A stretch of 64,000 bases of DNA, from positions 3,899,937-3,963,936 of the forward strand of contig NC_064048.1 of the NCBI RefSeq assembly GCF_932526225.1. Direction: 5' to 3'. Of this stretch, positions 34,470-45,600 are shown in pieces; within the stretch, counting starts at the first letter, position 1, and each line of letters begins with the position of its first letter. The notes beneath the pieces were generated by a model. That model was not told the origin of the DNA. It saw nothing but the letters and a program-made list of their open reading frames with translations, and searched no databases. This DNA is from Nematostella vectensis. Taxonomy: Eukaryota; Cnidaria; Anthozoa; Actiniaria; Edwardsiidae. The position numbers and the translations under genes are program-made.

Positions 34470-35196
34470 CTTTATTATAAGGGATAGTGGCATTGTCAGA
34501 AATCACAGTAGCCACCACAACACCAAAAACAACGGTGATAATAACACCACAATTGTTACTGGCATTAACAGCAGCATCACCATTAACAACATTAGAATGC
34601 CAACTTCAAAAGACAGTAATCATCGAGACCACAAAGACTACCCATTCGAGTGTACATTCTGCCTTAAGAGATTTCGCAAGGCTGTACATCTCAAGGCTCA
34701 CTTGGAGATTCACTCGTACGACAAACCATATAAATGCAGACACTGTGGCAAGGGTTTTCGCCAATCAAGTTATCTCTCAGCACATAAACGGACACATTTG
34801 GATAAAAAGCCATTCAAGTGTGATGAATGTGGTAAAATGTTTGGCAAGAGAACCCATTTGAAGCATCACCAGTTTATTCATTTGGGTGAGAAGCCATATA
34901 AATGCTCTAAATGTGACTCATGCTTTCGCCAAGTTGGGCACCTAAATGATCACTTGAGGACTCACAGGCCTAAACAGCTAAAAAGTGGTACCAAAGCCGA
35001 AGTCAAAATACAGAATTTCATCTGTGTTAATTGTAAGAAGCAGTTTACCTTAAAAAGTACACTTGTGCGTCACATGAAAACCCATACTGGTGCTGAGAAA
35101 CCATTCAAGTGTGCTTACTGTGGCAAGGGTTTCTGGCGCTCATTTGACATGAAAGACCACCATCGCCGAATACATTCAAAAGGGATACCATTGTGA
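33979..35196 (+). CDS. C2H2 zinc-finger protein, six fingers, 405 aa
   Basis: Probable sequence-specific DNA-binding nuclear protein. The start ATG follows a splice acceptor (33960) by 18 bp, and the whole coding region is one exon. Residues 1–220 are low complexity with Asn-rich stretches (a 12-Asn run near 155–164) and a VKKE motif resembling a SUMO site. Fingers lie at about 225–245, 253–273, 281–301, 309–329, 349–369 and 378–399, with KPY/KPF linkers in the TGEKP position. A 19-residue break separates fingers 4 and 5, and finger 6 has an H-x4-H ending. No KRAB, SCAN or BTB domain is seen. The Asn tract comes from AAC/AAT codons and may vary in length. Family ortholog not assigned. Confidence 0.93.
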
Positions 35197-36352
35197 TATT
35201 ATAAAGTTTTCTTTTTTTTCTTATTTCTTCTTCAAATAATAACATATAACAAATAATAACTTCTAACTTTAAAGTATGCTTCTTCAATTTTTATACTAGT
35301 GCTTTTTACCCGTTTTGATTATTTAATATTTTTATATTTTTGTCACTTTGAAACTGTATTCTAAGCCATGAGTGACTTTCAAAAGTAAAGATTATACAAG
35401 AAACTATAATATATTTTTGCTAATCTAAAGACGCTCTAGCAAGAAGTTATTAAAAAATTTGTCTCTTTCTGCTTGCACAGATCATGCTTTTGCTTTGGGA
35501 CTATTCCTTCTATTCTATTGGATAAGCGTGCTTGTGGATAGCTACCCGTGTAGACGCGATTTAGGGCATGCACATCTAAACGTGCTGTAAATAGTGAATT
35601 ATTTATCGTTATCAAAGAGCTCCTACTCTGCTCGTTTCCTCGTGCAGAGAATCTGTCCTTTCTTGTAATAATTTTGTGTCCGCTATTGGATAAAATTCAA
35701 TAAGAATATCCGCTTAAAGCATGGTTTTGGATTACTGGTTGTTTTAAAGGCTGGGTATAGACGTCTGCACTGGGCAGAAAAACACTGGTGTACTTGTTAG
35801 ACTGCACTTCGTTGGTCTGAAGCATCAAGGTAGGAGGAATTTAAGATTATCACCCTAAAGAATAATGATTAAGTTTCTAAGTTGCGAATCAAGTTAAGCT
35901 GTCTTAGCATGATTTGAAACCTTAAATACCGTAAAACCATGTATAGCCGACCATCGACTCCTATACTGCTATATATAGGTCGTGAGAAGTACCCACAAAA
36001 GGCAAACATTTTATGATAAACACAATGACTCAGACATTATTTAAAGGATAGATGGCATTTCTAGTGGAGGGGGAAAAATATATATATATATTTATAAAAA
36101 CATAATGAGATAGGAACTACTGCACAGTTAAACAACTCCGACTACCTGTTTTTCCTACCTGGATTTTGATGCAAAGGGCAAGTGCTTCACGAGGAACAAG
36201 GGGGGCTGAATCAAAGTAAAAAAGTAGTGTTATTTAACGAAGAAAAGGATCCCCCCCAAAAAAATATTTTTTTAGTTACTAACACTAGTTAGTTTCTAGG
36301 CAGTTTCTCAACTTTTATTGATGCTGTTCTTGTCTTCTTTTTTCTTTTCTAG
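35197..36352. other. Intergenic; zinc-finger 3' flank and CTHRC1-like 5' flank
   Basis: AT-rich, with no coding evidence. The end is a T/C-rich tract and acceptor (TTTTCTTTTCTAG) directly before the next gene's ATG, so a 5' untranslated exon of that gene must lie upstream in this stretch, but I cannot place it. Confidence 0.45.
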
Positions 36353-37934
36353 ATGAAGGTGATCCTTTCTACTTGTATTTTCCTACTGGGTTTGAGCTAC
36401 GTCGCCAACCAGCCCGGACCTGATACAGTAATAGCAAAGGTAGTATATATGATACTGAAACCTTATTTGAAGGGGCAAACTCGCCCCCTGTCACCTTTGT
36501 ACGTTCCTATCCATGATGCATTGATTTTTGTTTCTGGCCACCTATTCTAGTTCTTGTATACTATAGGAGGGTAAAAAATCTGCGCTAAGCCTAAACCACA
36601 TGGGCTGCTCAATTTTTCAGAAAGACGTTCAACATAAACGCTGACTTATTTTTCGATTTAATTTACATGCTCGCAAAATGAGAATTGTAGGGACCAAATG
36701 CGAGTAGTTAGAAAGCGTTTATATGAATCTCATCTCCTCTTCTTTTAAACTAAGTTTTATTTAACTTTGATTTTCCCTATCTTCAAAGCATAGCTTTGGG
36801 CCGATAACGTTCATAGCCCAGGCCCCTGGCCCTGCCGGTCCTGCTGGACCACCAGGTACTCCCGCGCATGTCAACTGGAAGCAATGCGCGTGGAAGAATT
36901 TAAACGACGGCAAAGACAGCGGGCTTATCAAGGTGAGCGCTTCAATGGAAAGTGAGGCTAGCCCTTCTTAGGGAAACATTAAACTACCCTTTTGAAACAT
37001 TTGGATTCGAATCATGTTGAAACTCAAACAAATTATTGAGCCTCGTTATAAATTGGAAAATATCTGTAAAAAGCGGATCCACCACTAATAGAACTATGTG
37101 TCACACGTGATCAAGTGTTAGAGTGATCAAGTGGTGGACGAGGGTTATAGCAGAGGGCACCCCCACCCCCACCCCACCCCCCCCCCCTAAAATAGAAGTA
37201 TATAGAGTAATTATAAGGGAATGACCATTAGGGGCGTTGCTGTACCCCCAAATTTTTTTTTATTATATATGTATCTTGCCCAGATCGTGACCCCTCCGCT
37301 CAATGTTTCGAGACCTGCAACATCTCTATCATAGAACATCAAGCAATTCATAGTCGATACCGTAAAAAGAAATAACGTTAGCACATCATACATTCGGACC
37401 AGTCGGCCCGGGCAAGTCGGCAACCATGCACGGGCAATAGACTCTAGCTTCCCGTCTTGGCCCGACTGGTCCAAATGTGTGTATGCTAGTGTGCCAATTA
37501 AGTTCACTTATTGTAAAAAAAAGTAACTAATATGAAAAAAAGGACCACAAAGTTTGTTTCGTGTTTATTAGGAATGCGTTTTCAACAAGTTAAACGACAG
37601 TACGTCTCTACGTGTCGCGTTCGATGGTGAATTTCGTGTCGCTTTCTGTCAGCAATGCTGCCGACGGTGGTACATTACCTTCAACCAAAACGAGTGCTCG
37701 AACCCAGTCCCCATAGACGCAGTGCAACACCCGTCCATAGTCGTCGCCAACTTCAACCTCCATGAGCATCGACACTTTGGAGGCTACTGTGAGGGGATCC
37801 CTCGGGGGCAAGTTCGTGTGGGATTGTGGGTAGGGCAATGTGTTGGTACGAATATGGGGAATGCGGATGCCTCTACTGGGTGGATGTCATCAACGAGGAT
37901 CATCGTGGAAGAAGTCCCAGCTCCACAAGCTTAA
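36353..37934 (+). CDS. CTHRC1-like secreted protein, complete, three coding exons, 197 aa
   Basis: Exons 36353–36439 (signal peptide MKVILSTCIFLLGLSYVA), 36789–36932 (short collagen-like PGPAGPAGPPGTP, then VNWKQCAWKNLNDGKD) and 37572–37934, all phase 0 with GT–AG introns. The last exon has the family signature: FCQQCCRRWYITFNQNEC, PVPIDAV, YCEGIP, VGLWVGQC and DASTGWMSSTRIIVEE. CTHRC1 proteins are secreted, bind Wnt/Frizzled–Ror complexes and affect matrix deposition in vertebrates. Here the Gly-X-Y stretch is only about four triplets, far shorter than in mammals. The acceptor abuts the ATG, so the 5' leader is on a separate exon. The assignment rests on the C-terminal domain and seems solid; orthology versus a lineage-specific paralog is open. 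Confidence 0.9.
37138..37272. mobile_element. C-run MITE family B, partial copy
   Basis: TTATAGCAGAGGGCACCCCC, a poly-C tract, then AATGACCATTAGGGGCGTTG as in 5867–6003. It lies in the second intron of the CTHRC1-like gene. Confidence 0.6.
37379..37497. mobile_element. Small MITE/foldback in the CTHRC1-like intron
   Basis: AGCACATCATACATTCGGAC and CAGTCGGCCCGGGCAA are mirrored by TTGGCCCGACTGG and TGTGTATGCTAGTGTGC. Non-coding. Confidence 0.6.
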
Positions 37935-38339
37935 AAACAATTAGGTCAGACATCTAATTCCTTGAGAGAATATGCTAGGGGAATAAGCCCGGATTTCTAA
38001 GTTAGGGAATATATTTAGCGAAAGGGCGGGATTTTTAAGCTTCGTAATACCTCCCATAATTCCATATTGAAATCGCCAATAGCCAAACTAACACCAACAG
38101 CCTAAAACGAGACCGTATTGTTGTTAGTGGGATCGGAAAAATATTATGTTTGTACTGCTTAATAACCGATTGTCAATATATCAATATTTTGTGCAATTTC
38201 TATATTATAAAATAAAAGATAATCATAGTGATAATAAATAAAATTCATAAATAATGTCGATATGGTTTAAATCATCAAAGCACGGTTGCCTTCTCAAAAG
38301 GTTCCTCAAATTTAATGGTTTCAGATTTAATTGTACAAG

Positions 38340-38690
38340 CATCCCAACCTCATCCCCAAGGCCCCCTCCCTTTCCTGTCATTTGGGTCGCGGAAAATGGC
38401 CCCGGGATCGGCCGGTCACGTGACTCCTTCTACACTCAGGATTTCTGGGTGTTATACATAAGCATAAATAATTCAATGCTTGTCTTCAAAACAAGATGGC
38501 GGCAGAATCGGAAGTCCCGGCCGTTTTTACTCGATTTAGAGTAAACTAAGAATTGTACGCACAGTTTGCATAAATAAGCCGTTTATCCGCAGACCAATCA
38601 ACAAGTAGAACGCACTGGCTGATCCCAGGGCCATTTCCCATCGACCCAAATGACAGGAAAGGGGGAGGGCCCTGGGAACGAGATTGTGAG
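38340..38690. mobile_element. Inverted-repeat element (CCCTTTCCTGTCATTTGGGTC arms)
   Basis: The left arm near 38345–38415 (CCTCCCTTTCCTGTCATTTG … ATGGCCCCGGGATC) is complementary to the right arm near 38618–38690. The interior includes AACAAGATGGCGGC. Its right edge is 120 bp from the chromodomain gene start. Confidence 0.7.
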
Positions 38691-38809
38691 CAGCCCATAT
38701 CAAACATATTCCCCACGGATAGTGTCCTTCGTCCGCTGTGCCTTATATGGTCATATATGCCCATATTTAGAAGTACTGGAGTTTCCCCTTTCGCGCTTCT
38801 CCAACAAAC

Positions 38810-39424
38810 ATGGCGGCAAACACTGATTCCCTAAAGACTCGTAGTGGAAGAATTATAAAGAAACCGGATCGCTTGGTCAAATATTTAGACCATTCCTCAG
38901 TTGATACGTACGTGAAAGAAGAGAAAGAGGAAGAAGAAAAAGTCTGGGAGATAGAGAGAGTTTTAAACGTTGAGGGAGACTATGCCTTTGTGAAATGGAA
39001 AGGCTACAGCGATAGATATAAGTCTCCGTTTTCTCTTTCACCGAATCCGCAGTTGTCATGCTATTTAGCCGTGAATGCTGGGAACCCAGACAGTAGTGAG
39101 GTAGCAAAAGAAAAGCTTCCCATTTTTTGCTCCGAGGATAAAGAATTGTGGCTGATTCGACATGCACTGTTCGATGAGCTCCAATTTCGTACACCCGAGA
39201 ATGACACGGGACTCATTCGGAGAGTACAAGTGAAAGTCCCCCTTTCAAAGGAAGGTTTTTCCTCTTTGTTTGGTAAAGGGACATTTTCTTTTGCTAACTC
39301 ACGAAAGCTGGATTTTTCAGGGACCCGTAATATTCGGTTCCCGTGCACTGCTGTCGAGTTTAGCACGGTTATTGGTACGGAGTTTATGGCTCGGCAATCG
39401 GCCAGATTCGAGTACAATATGTGA
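38810..39424 (+). CDS. Chromodomain-containing protein with unassigned C-terminus, 204 aa
   Basis: Starts in a Kozak-like, YY1-like context (ACAAACATGGCGGC). Residues about 1–40 are basic (RSGRIIKKPDRLVKYL). A chromodomain core follows (VWEIERVLNVEGDYAFVKWK, then GYSDRY), with aromatic-cage positions visible (W near the start, W in VKWKGY). The usual closing helix (an NTWEP-type segment) is missing and the chain runs into PFSLSPNPQLSC. The remaining 130 residues (LPIFCSEDKELWLIRHALFD, RRVQVKVPLSKEGF) match nothing I recognise. Chromodomains bind methylated histone tails. It could be a host CBX-like gene with an unspliced intron or a transposon-borne gene. Confidence 0.6.
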   Translation: MAANTDSLKTRSGRIIKKPDRLVKYLDHSSVDTYVKEEKEEEEKVWEIERVLNVEGDYAFVKWKGYSDRYKSPFSLSPNPQLSCYLAVNAGNPDSSEVAKEKLPIFCSEDKELWLIRHALFDELQFRTPENDTGLIRRVQVKVPLSKEGFSSLFGKGTFSFANSRKLDFSGTRNIRFPCTAVEFSTVIGTEFMARQSARFEYNM

Positions 39425-40054
39425 AGTTGACTCATCTTCGAAGATGTGGATATCATGAGGATACGAGCTAAGGATTAATTATCATCATAGTTCGTGCCCC
39501 CGTTGTACTTACATCTCTGAATATGGGTCAGAGGAAGAAAGGCCTAGTATGTGTCGACCGCTAGAGCGCAAGTATCCCCCGCTGAGCTTTTTGGAGATCA
39601 GCTTCGTACGGCGTAGACGGAATATGCTTCACAACTATGGCTCGGTAAGATAAAATCTCTCTATATAAACTAATTGTTGACATCTGTTTCAACCGATTTC
39701 ACTGAATTTCCAGTCGAAAATAAAGAGGGGGAATTTAGATCCAGGGAATGATACAGATTGTTTTAATGTTTTTAATGCCTTTATATAATAATGTGGGTAC
39801 AAATAGTTATACAAGTTATAAATAGTGATATTTACAACAGTAATAAATAGCACCAAAAATATAATAAATAAATAAATACATTTTTTCTTTGTCTTCACTG
39901 CTTTTGATATTTTCTCTTGACCCTTTCCAAATTATTTGCCCTACTGAACAGTTTTCTGTTTTCCCTCCCCATGATCTATAGAGAGAAAAATACACAGTTG
40001 TAGCAAGCGATTAGTCTAGATAACATGACGTTTTTTTTTTTCACTTGGAATTAC

Positions 40055-41939
40055 CTGTACAGTGTAGTTGCTATTTTCCCCCCTTTCTGGCTACCCCTGT
40101 GGAATGTCTTGTTTTGCATGTGGTTTTTCTTTTCCACTGTCTGGCAATTGAACTGGTGGATCATCCCATGAATCTCCAAAAATTGGGGGACATGATAAAC
40201 AAGAACTGTAGAGAAAAAATGCATAAAATTACTTGGTCTCGGAGATCCCAAGTCACTTAAGGAATCTCATTTTAATCTTACCATGTATATATGGAATTAC
40301 ATCCTGTGGAGAGATAAAAGAAAGCACAATTAAAATAATATATCTACTGATTTTTATTTTTTCAGTGACATATGATCAAATAAGGCTTGTGTCCTGCCAG
40401 TTCAACTAACCACAGGGATGTAGAATTACCTCATCAAACGTGGCCTTTCTAAATTTGGTTCCCCATTGGCGGGCCTTTTCTTGAAAAGCATCTGCTCGAA
40501 GATGTGCTTCATCTCCAGGATTTGCCCCAAGAGCATCAGTGAGGACCATCAAACGTTTCCACACTTGTGTCAGCTCTGATATGCTAAGAACTGTTTTCTC
40601 ACAAGTAGGAGTGGACGATGGCTACAAAACACAAAGCAATTGTTAAATTAGCTTTATACACAGTAGTATCCTGGGTGTGCTGGTCTTTTTTATAATGAAA
40701 ATAAAAATCATACCTCAAACACTATGTTGTTGCGGTCAAGATGATCCTTGAGTGTGGCACGTAGGAAGTCCTTGGTGCCTGTCGACCGCAGATGGAACTT
40801 CCTACATTCCTCCACTAGCTGGGCTTTGGTCAGACAGTCAAGGCTGGTGATGGACTTGTTCTCCATGTCTCCTAGGAAGGCATGAAGATCAAGCCCCCTA
40901 ATGATAGTTTCCAAATCATCACCTTTATAAGGAAAAGAGGTATCAAAGAAAATAAATAACCAAACTTTATAGTAATTTCATATTAGTTTCAGTTATTATA
41001 ACAGTCTTTTCTATTAAGTCAGTTATTTACTTACAATCCAAAGAGCTCCACTTGGTTGTTGTTTTGCCACTGTCATCCTGGACATCATAGAAACAAAACC
41101 TCACACCTGCAAATACAATATGGCAAGAAAACAAAATGATAATCACCATAAGACATCCCCTATACCCATTTACCCTATACATGAAATTTTTATTTACCCA
41201 AAGCTTCTATTGCTTCTTCCATGGCTTTTTTAACATTCTGCTCTATAGCCCAGCAAGCAACCTAGAAGTTTAATATATACCAGAAACTTTTTAAAAAAAT
41301 GGCTCAATGGAGATTTGAATTAATGTGAAAATGCCAAATTGTTAAATAAGCATAATTTTACCTGGTTGAGAAGTTTTCCCATGATCCTCAATTTGAGGTG
41401 CAGGGTGTCGGGTATGACCTTGGTAAATTCAATGTCCACGAGAGGTAAACATTGAACTCCCTTGGCATTTGGACACCCAACACGTGCACGGCACTGGTTT
41501 AAGGTTCTGGTTATGGGCCATTGTGGGACTGAAATTTTTATCAAATTTATCTAGTTATTTATAATATAGCTGACAATGGAATAATTCATAAAAACAAAAT
41601 TATCAACAATCATTATATTCATTACATAACATTCATTATATAAGTAACAAAATAAACTTACTAGAAAAGTCTCTGATCATCCTTTTGCTGCACTCGCACC
41701 AAATGCAGAAGTACAAGGCATAGGGACTATTAATTCCGAGAATACACGCCATGAACTTCCAGTCAGTACACATCACCCTTAAAAAAAGGGATAAAAGTTA
41801 CATATGTCCTGTTTAATGCCAGATCATAAGATTATTGGTTGCAAAAAAAATGAAACCTACCAATCAATAGTGTATTCAAGGCCATTAACAAGAATGCCGG
41901 TTCTCCCTAGGCCCATACATACATACTTTTTATTTGGTC
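40055..41939 (-). CDS. Multi-exon gene of an unassigned family (partial, 5' end not found)
   Basis: Nine minus-strand exons in consistent frame with GT–AG borders: 41861–41939, 41662–41777, 41362–41528, 41198–41261, 41035–41106, 40714–40922, 40430–40621, 40282–40303 (22 bp) and 40055–40205. Joined, they read YVCMGLGRTGILVNGLEYTI, W…CTDWKFMACILGINSPYALY, FCIWCECSKRMIRDF, IEFTKVIPDTLHLKLRIMGK, RFCFYDVQDDSGKTTTKW and LVYHVPQFLEIHGMIHQFNC. The CxWC plus later cysteines could bind zinc. I recall similar repetitive, uncharacterised proteins in cnidarians and sponges, which suggests a domesticated or active mobile-element protein, but I cannot name a family. Reading past the last donor hits TAA at once, so 40051 may be the true stop. 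Confidence 0.6.
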
Positions 41940-42661
41940 CTTATACAGATTGTGTACAAGGGATGAGTTCCAATTAAAATTAAAGATTGTTTCACATGCG
42001 ATGAAGGACTACAGCGTTAATGTGCTTCGTAACGCAGTGATTTTGGCAATCTTATCTGCTTATCTTCCTCGAATGGTCACACCAAAATTTTGATGATCGC
42101 ATGCCCGATTACAATTGTTCGGTTATATAAACAATGCCTTGGTACATCCTCTAAGGTAATACATAATCTCCACTGAACTCTGTCAACCTAGCCCCGTCCC
42201 CAGGTTTTTACCTTGCTGACAGATCCATAATGCTTTGCGCGCAGACTCACACTTTCCAATATGGCGGACGCATGAAAGGGCCAGTGACGTCATAGCCATG
42301 TAAAGCGTGATAGGCCCGCCGAGAAGCGAAGGGGGACGAGGGGGACGAGGCTACTGTCACCCGCGGTCCACGCGATGCGCGCGCACCTATTACGTTCTCG
42401 TGTACTTTATACTTATTTCCTTTCCTTTTTCCCCTTTTTGTACTGTTTATGAAGCACACAAATGAAGATATTTCCAGTATCATTTCTTTCTTCGGCGTGC
42501 GTGCGTGTTATAATCTGACTAACCCTGGCGTTAGACAGATGTGCGAGAACCGAAAACAACAAATCCGTAAGCTGTCATCGAGGGACCCACACTTCCGGTC
42601 ATGACTTCCGGTTAGCTCAAAGGTAACGGGTCGGATTTCCTTGGGCATTACACTCTGCGCA
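41940..42661. other. Divergent intergenic/promoter interval
   Basis: Lies between a minus-strand gene and the plus-strand saposin gene. It is GC-richer than the surroundings at 42230–42400 and holds CCAATATGGCGGAC (YY1-like) near 42255 and CGCGATGCGCGCGCAC near 42375. Probably a promoter for the saposin gene and perhaps shared; inferred. Confidence 0.35.
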
Positions 42662-45600
42662 ATGGCTTGGAAGGTTTTGCTGCTCGTGTTTCTCGCCGTT
42701 CCGGGTAAGCCAAGGCATAAAATTACTAGAATACATAATATCAGAATTACGATACTGCTGTTATGTCGAGCACTATACTATTGGTAGATGAAATGCTGGT
42801 GACCCCGAGGAATTGACATATATTCCTACGCAATAAGTCTTCGTGACGATGGTCAAAATTAAAACTTTTCTTTGTACGTGCGTAGGTCAGTAATCCTAAC
42901 TATCTTGTCACGTGAATTAGGCTTTTCGTTCTCTTAATCATAACAGCCACGGCAGTTGCATTTGACAGTGGTCTGAGTTGCTACCTGATAAGAACAACCT
43001 AAAGTCTCTTACTATTGCCATCTTTGCATTATAAATACGGGAAAACACCCGGTCTAGTCGATCGTTAAAAATCGATACCGATTTAGAAACCGATAAATCG
43101 AAAAAAATCAATGATTTGTATCGATTTGTGTCGATATCGATTTTTAACGATTGACTAGACCGGGGAATACAATAAAATTCACTTAATTAAATGTTTTTGA
43201 GACATATGTTGATTTCAAAAATTCTTGAAAAAAGCTACGAAGAGTACCGGTTACCTATGTTTTATTTTTATCATTTTATTATTGTTATTATGGTTCTGGG
43301 AGGTTTCTTGCTCCTTGCACATTGTATTTTTATCAGAAAATAAAACGAATTTTTTTTATATATGCGCTTCGGCGGATAAGCGCCTAGCCTCTGCTTTTGG
43401 CTTTTATTACCAGCTCATGGTGATCTGCCCAAACCCGTCTTACTATCCGAGATTACCCGTGCGAAATGAACTCCCAAGATTTGGGACCTCCTAGGATTTC
43501 CTAGAATATCCTGGATTTCCTAGGATATCCTGGATATTCCTAAATATCGGGAAATCGAATTTGGAAGCATTTAGGAATATAGGTACCAAACGCGCGAGTA
43601 GTCTTTCCGTCACAAAATATTCACGGTTTCTTGTTTACTTCAAATATTTCTGACGACATAATAACCAGGTCGACAAATCGTCAGGAGTCAGGAGAAAATT
43701 CAGTTGCTTGAAACCAAGGATACCAAGGATACATAGTGGGTTGGTGGTAATGGTGTCGGTGGTGTGAAATCGTGATGATGATGATGTTGATGGTGATGGT
43801 GATGGTGATGACGATGATGATGACTGTGGTAATAATGATGAATGATGGTGATGATGGTGATGTCTATGTTGATGGCGATTATGAACATGATGGTGAGGGC
43901 GACTAAGATGATGATAATGCCGATAGTGATATTGGTAATGATGATGATGAGAATGGATGGTGGTTGTGAGAATGATGATTATTGTGCTACTCTGTGGCTG
44001 CTACGATAAAGGTAATTATCATAAATAAGATTGATAAATTGTAATGATAACGACAATAGTAATAACGCATGTTGTGATAATAGTGGTCGTACATTGTGAT
44101 GTTGAACACACATTTATATTTTTCTAGCGTTTGCCATCCCACCGCCTGTAAATGACGTCTTTTCCGCTCTTAAGGACGGACCCAAGAGGTATAAACCTAT
44201 CCCAGGCCTACTAGAACCAGGTCCCATAATAATTCGTGGTAATGACATAGCACAGGAATCCCCTGAGCCTGAGCAGTCTGCTGAATGCGTCATCTGTGAG
44301 TTCGCCATGTCTGAGCTGAAAAGCTTAATTGGACAAAACTCTACTCAGGTTGGTATTGAGAGTTATTTGAGAGTTGAAACTCCTTTTCTTTTTATAAATA
44401 CTGTTTTAGGAGCAAGCGGCAACTCTTCGTTTGGGTCCTATGAAATTTTCCTTTGTCTGGAGACACTAATATCATCTTGTCAGCCACACCTTTGTTATTG
44501 TTTTCATTTAATATTAATATATTAAGGTACATAATGTGCCAATATCTCAAAATAACCACCTAAAAACAAAGTCTAAAACTTTATTTACCGAATTAAACCT
44601 AAAATATTGCATTGGCTTCCCCAAATCGGTCGATGGAAATAGATGCTTTTTTTTTCCATTTGGTACTTTGCTAGGATGACAAAATGGCGGCTTACAGAAT
44701 CTCTCGACGAAATAGGGGGAGGGCAAGATCGCCAGTATGTGGCATAAAACAATCTACGCAGGCATTGAAAAATAGAGTGGCTTTTGTGCTTGGTGGTTTG
44801 ACAACATTGATTCGTTGTCTGGTTTTGGCTTTCAAAACACGCCATTTTTGCCGTTAATTTTTTGTGTGTGACAATTGATTGTGGGTTGCGTGACGTCAAA
44901 TCTATATGACGTTGCTGTGTTATATATCCATATGAATTCAGCTCAACACTCAACTCGTTGCAGGATGAGATAAAAGTTGCTCTTAACAAAGTCTGCAGTT
45001 TGTTGCCGTCATCAATTTCGAAAGAGGTATCGCAAACATTGATATTTTCATGTTTTTTTTGTTCTGTTTTGTTAAATATTTACCAGGGCCTTAGCAGGGG
45101 GTGAGGCACTAGGGGCACGTCCCCCCCCCCCAATTTTTTTTATTAGAAAATGACCAGAAGAGAGGCGTGGTTGTGCCCCCAATATTTTCTTTATGTTTCT
45201 GTATTGTGCCCCCCCCCCCCCCCCCCCAATCTGACGTGGCCTGCTACGGTTTACACATTTTCATTGGGTTATTGGTTATACCTTCCACGTTGTTTAGTGC
45301 GCCAGCTTTGTCAACACTTACGAGGAGGAAGTCTTGAAGATCCTTTCTCAAGAGCTCAACCCTGATATGGTGTGCACATCACTAGGACTTTGCTCTGGTG
45401 TCAAACAAGGTATGCTGTGAGGGGAGGCGGGCGCTATTGTACGGGATGCCTGTGGCGATATTTTGCGCGTTTTTTGCACGGGTTGCCTGTGACGTTCGTT
45501 TGGCGCACCTTTGTACGCGATACTTGTGGCGATATTCCGTGCGCTACCGACGGGATGCTTGAGGTAATATTGCTCACTTTATCGTTCGGGATATCTGTGG

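Noticed and set aside
44585..44989. 134-codon minus-strand frame in saposin intron 2
   Set aside because: Overlaps a dispersed repeat and the real exon 3 in antisense; no recognisable motif.
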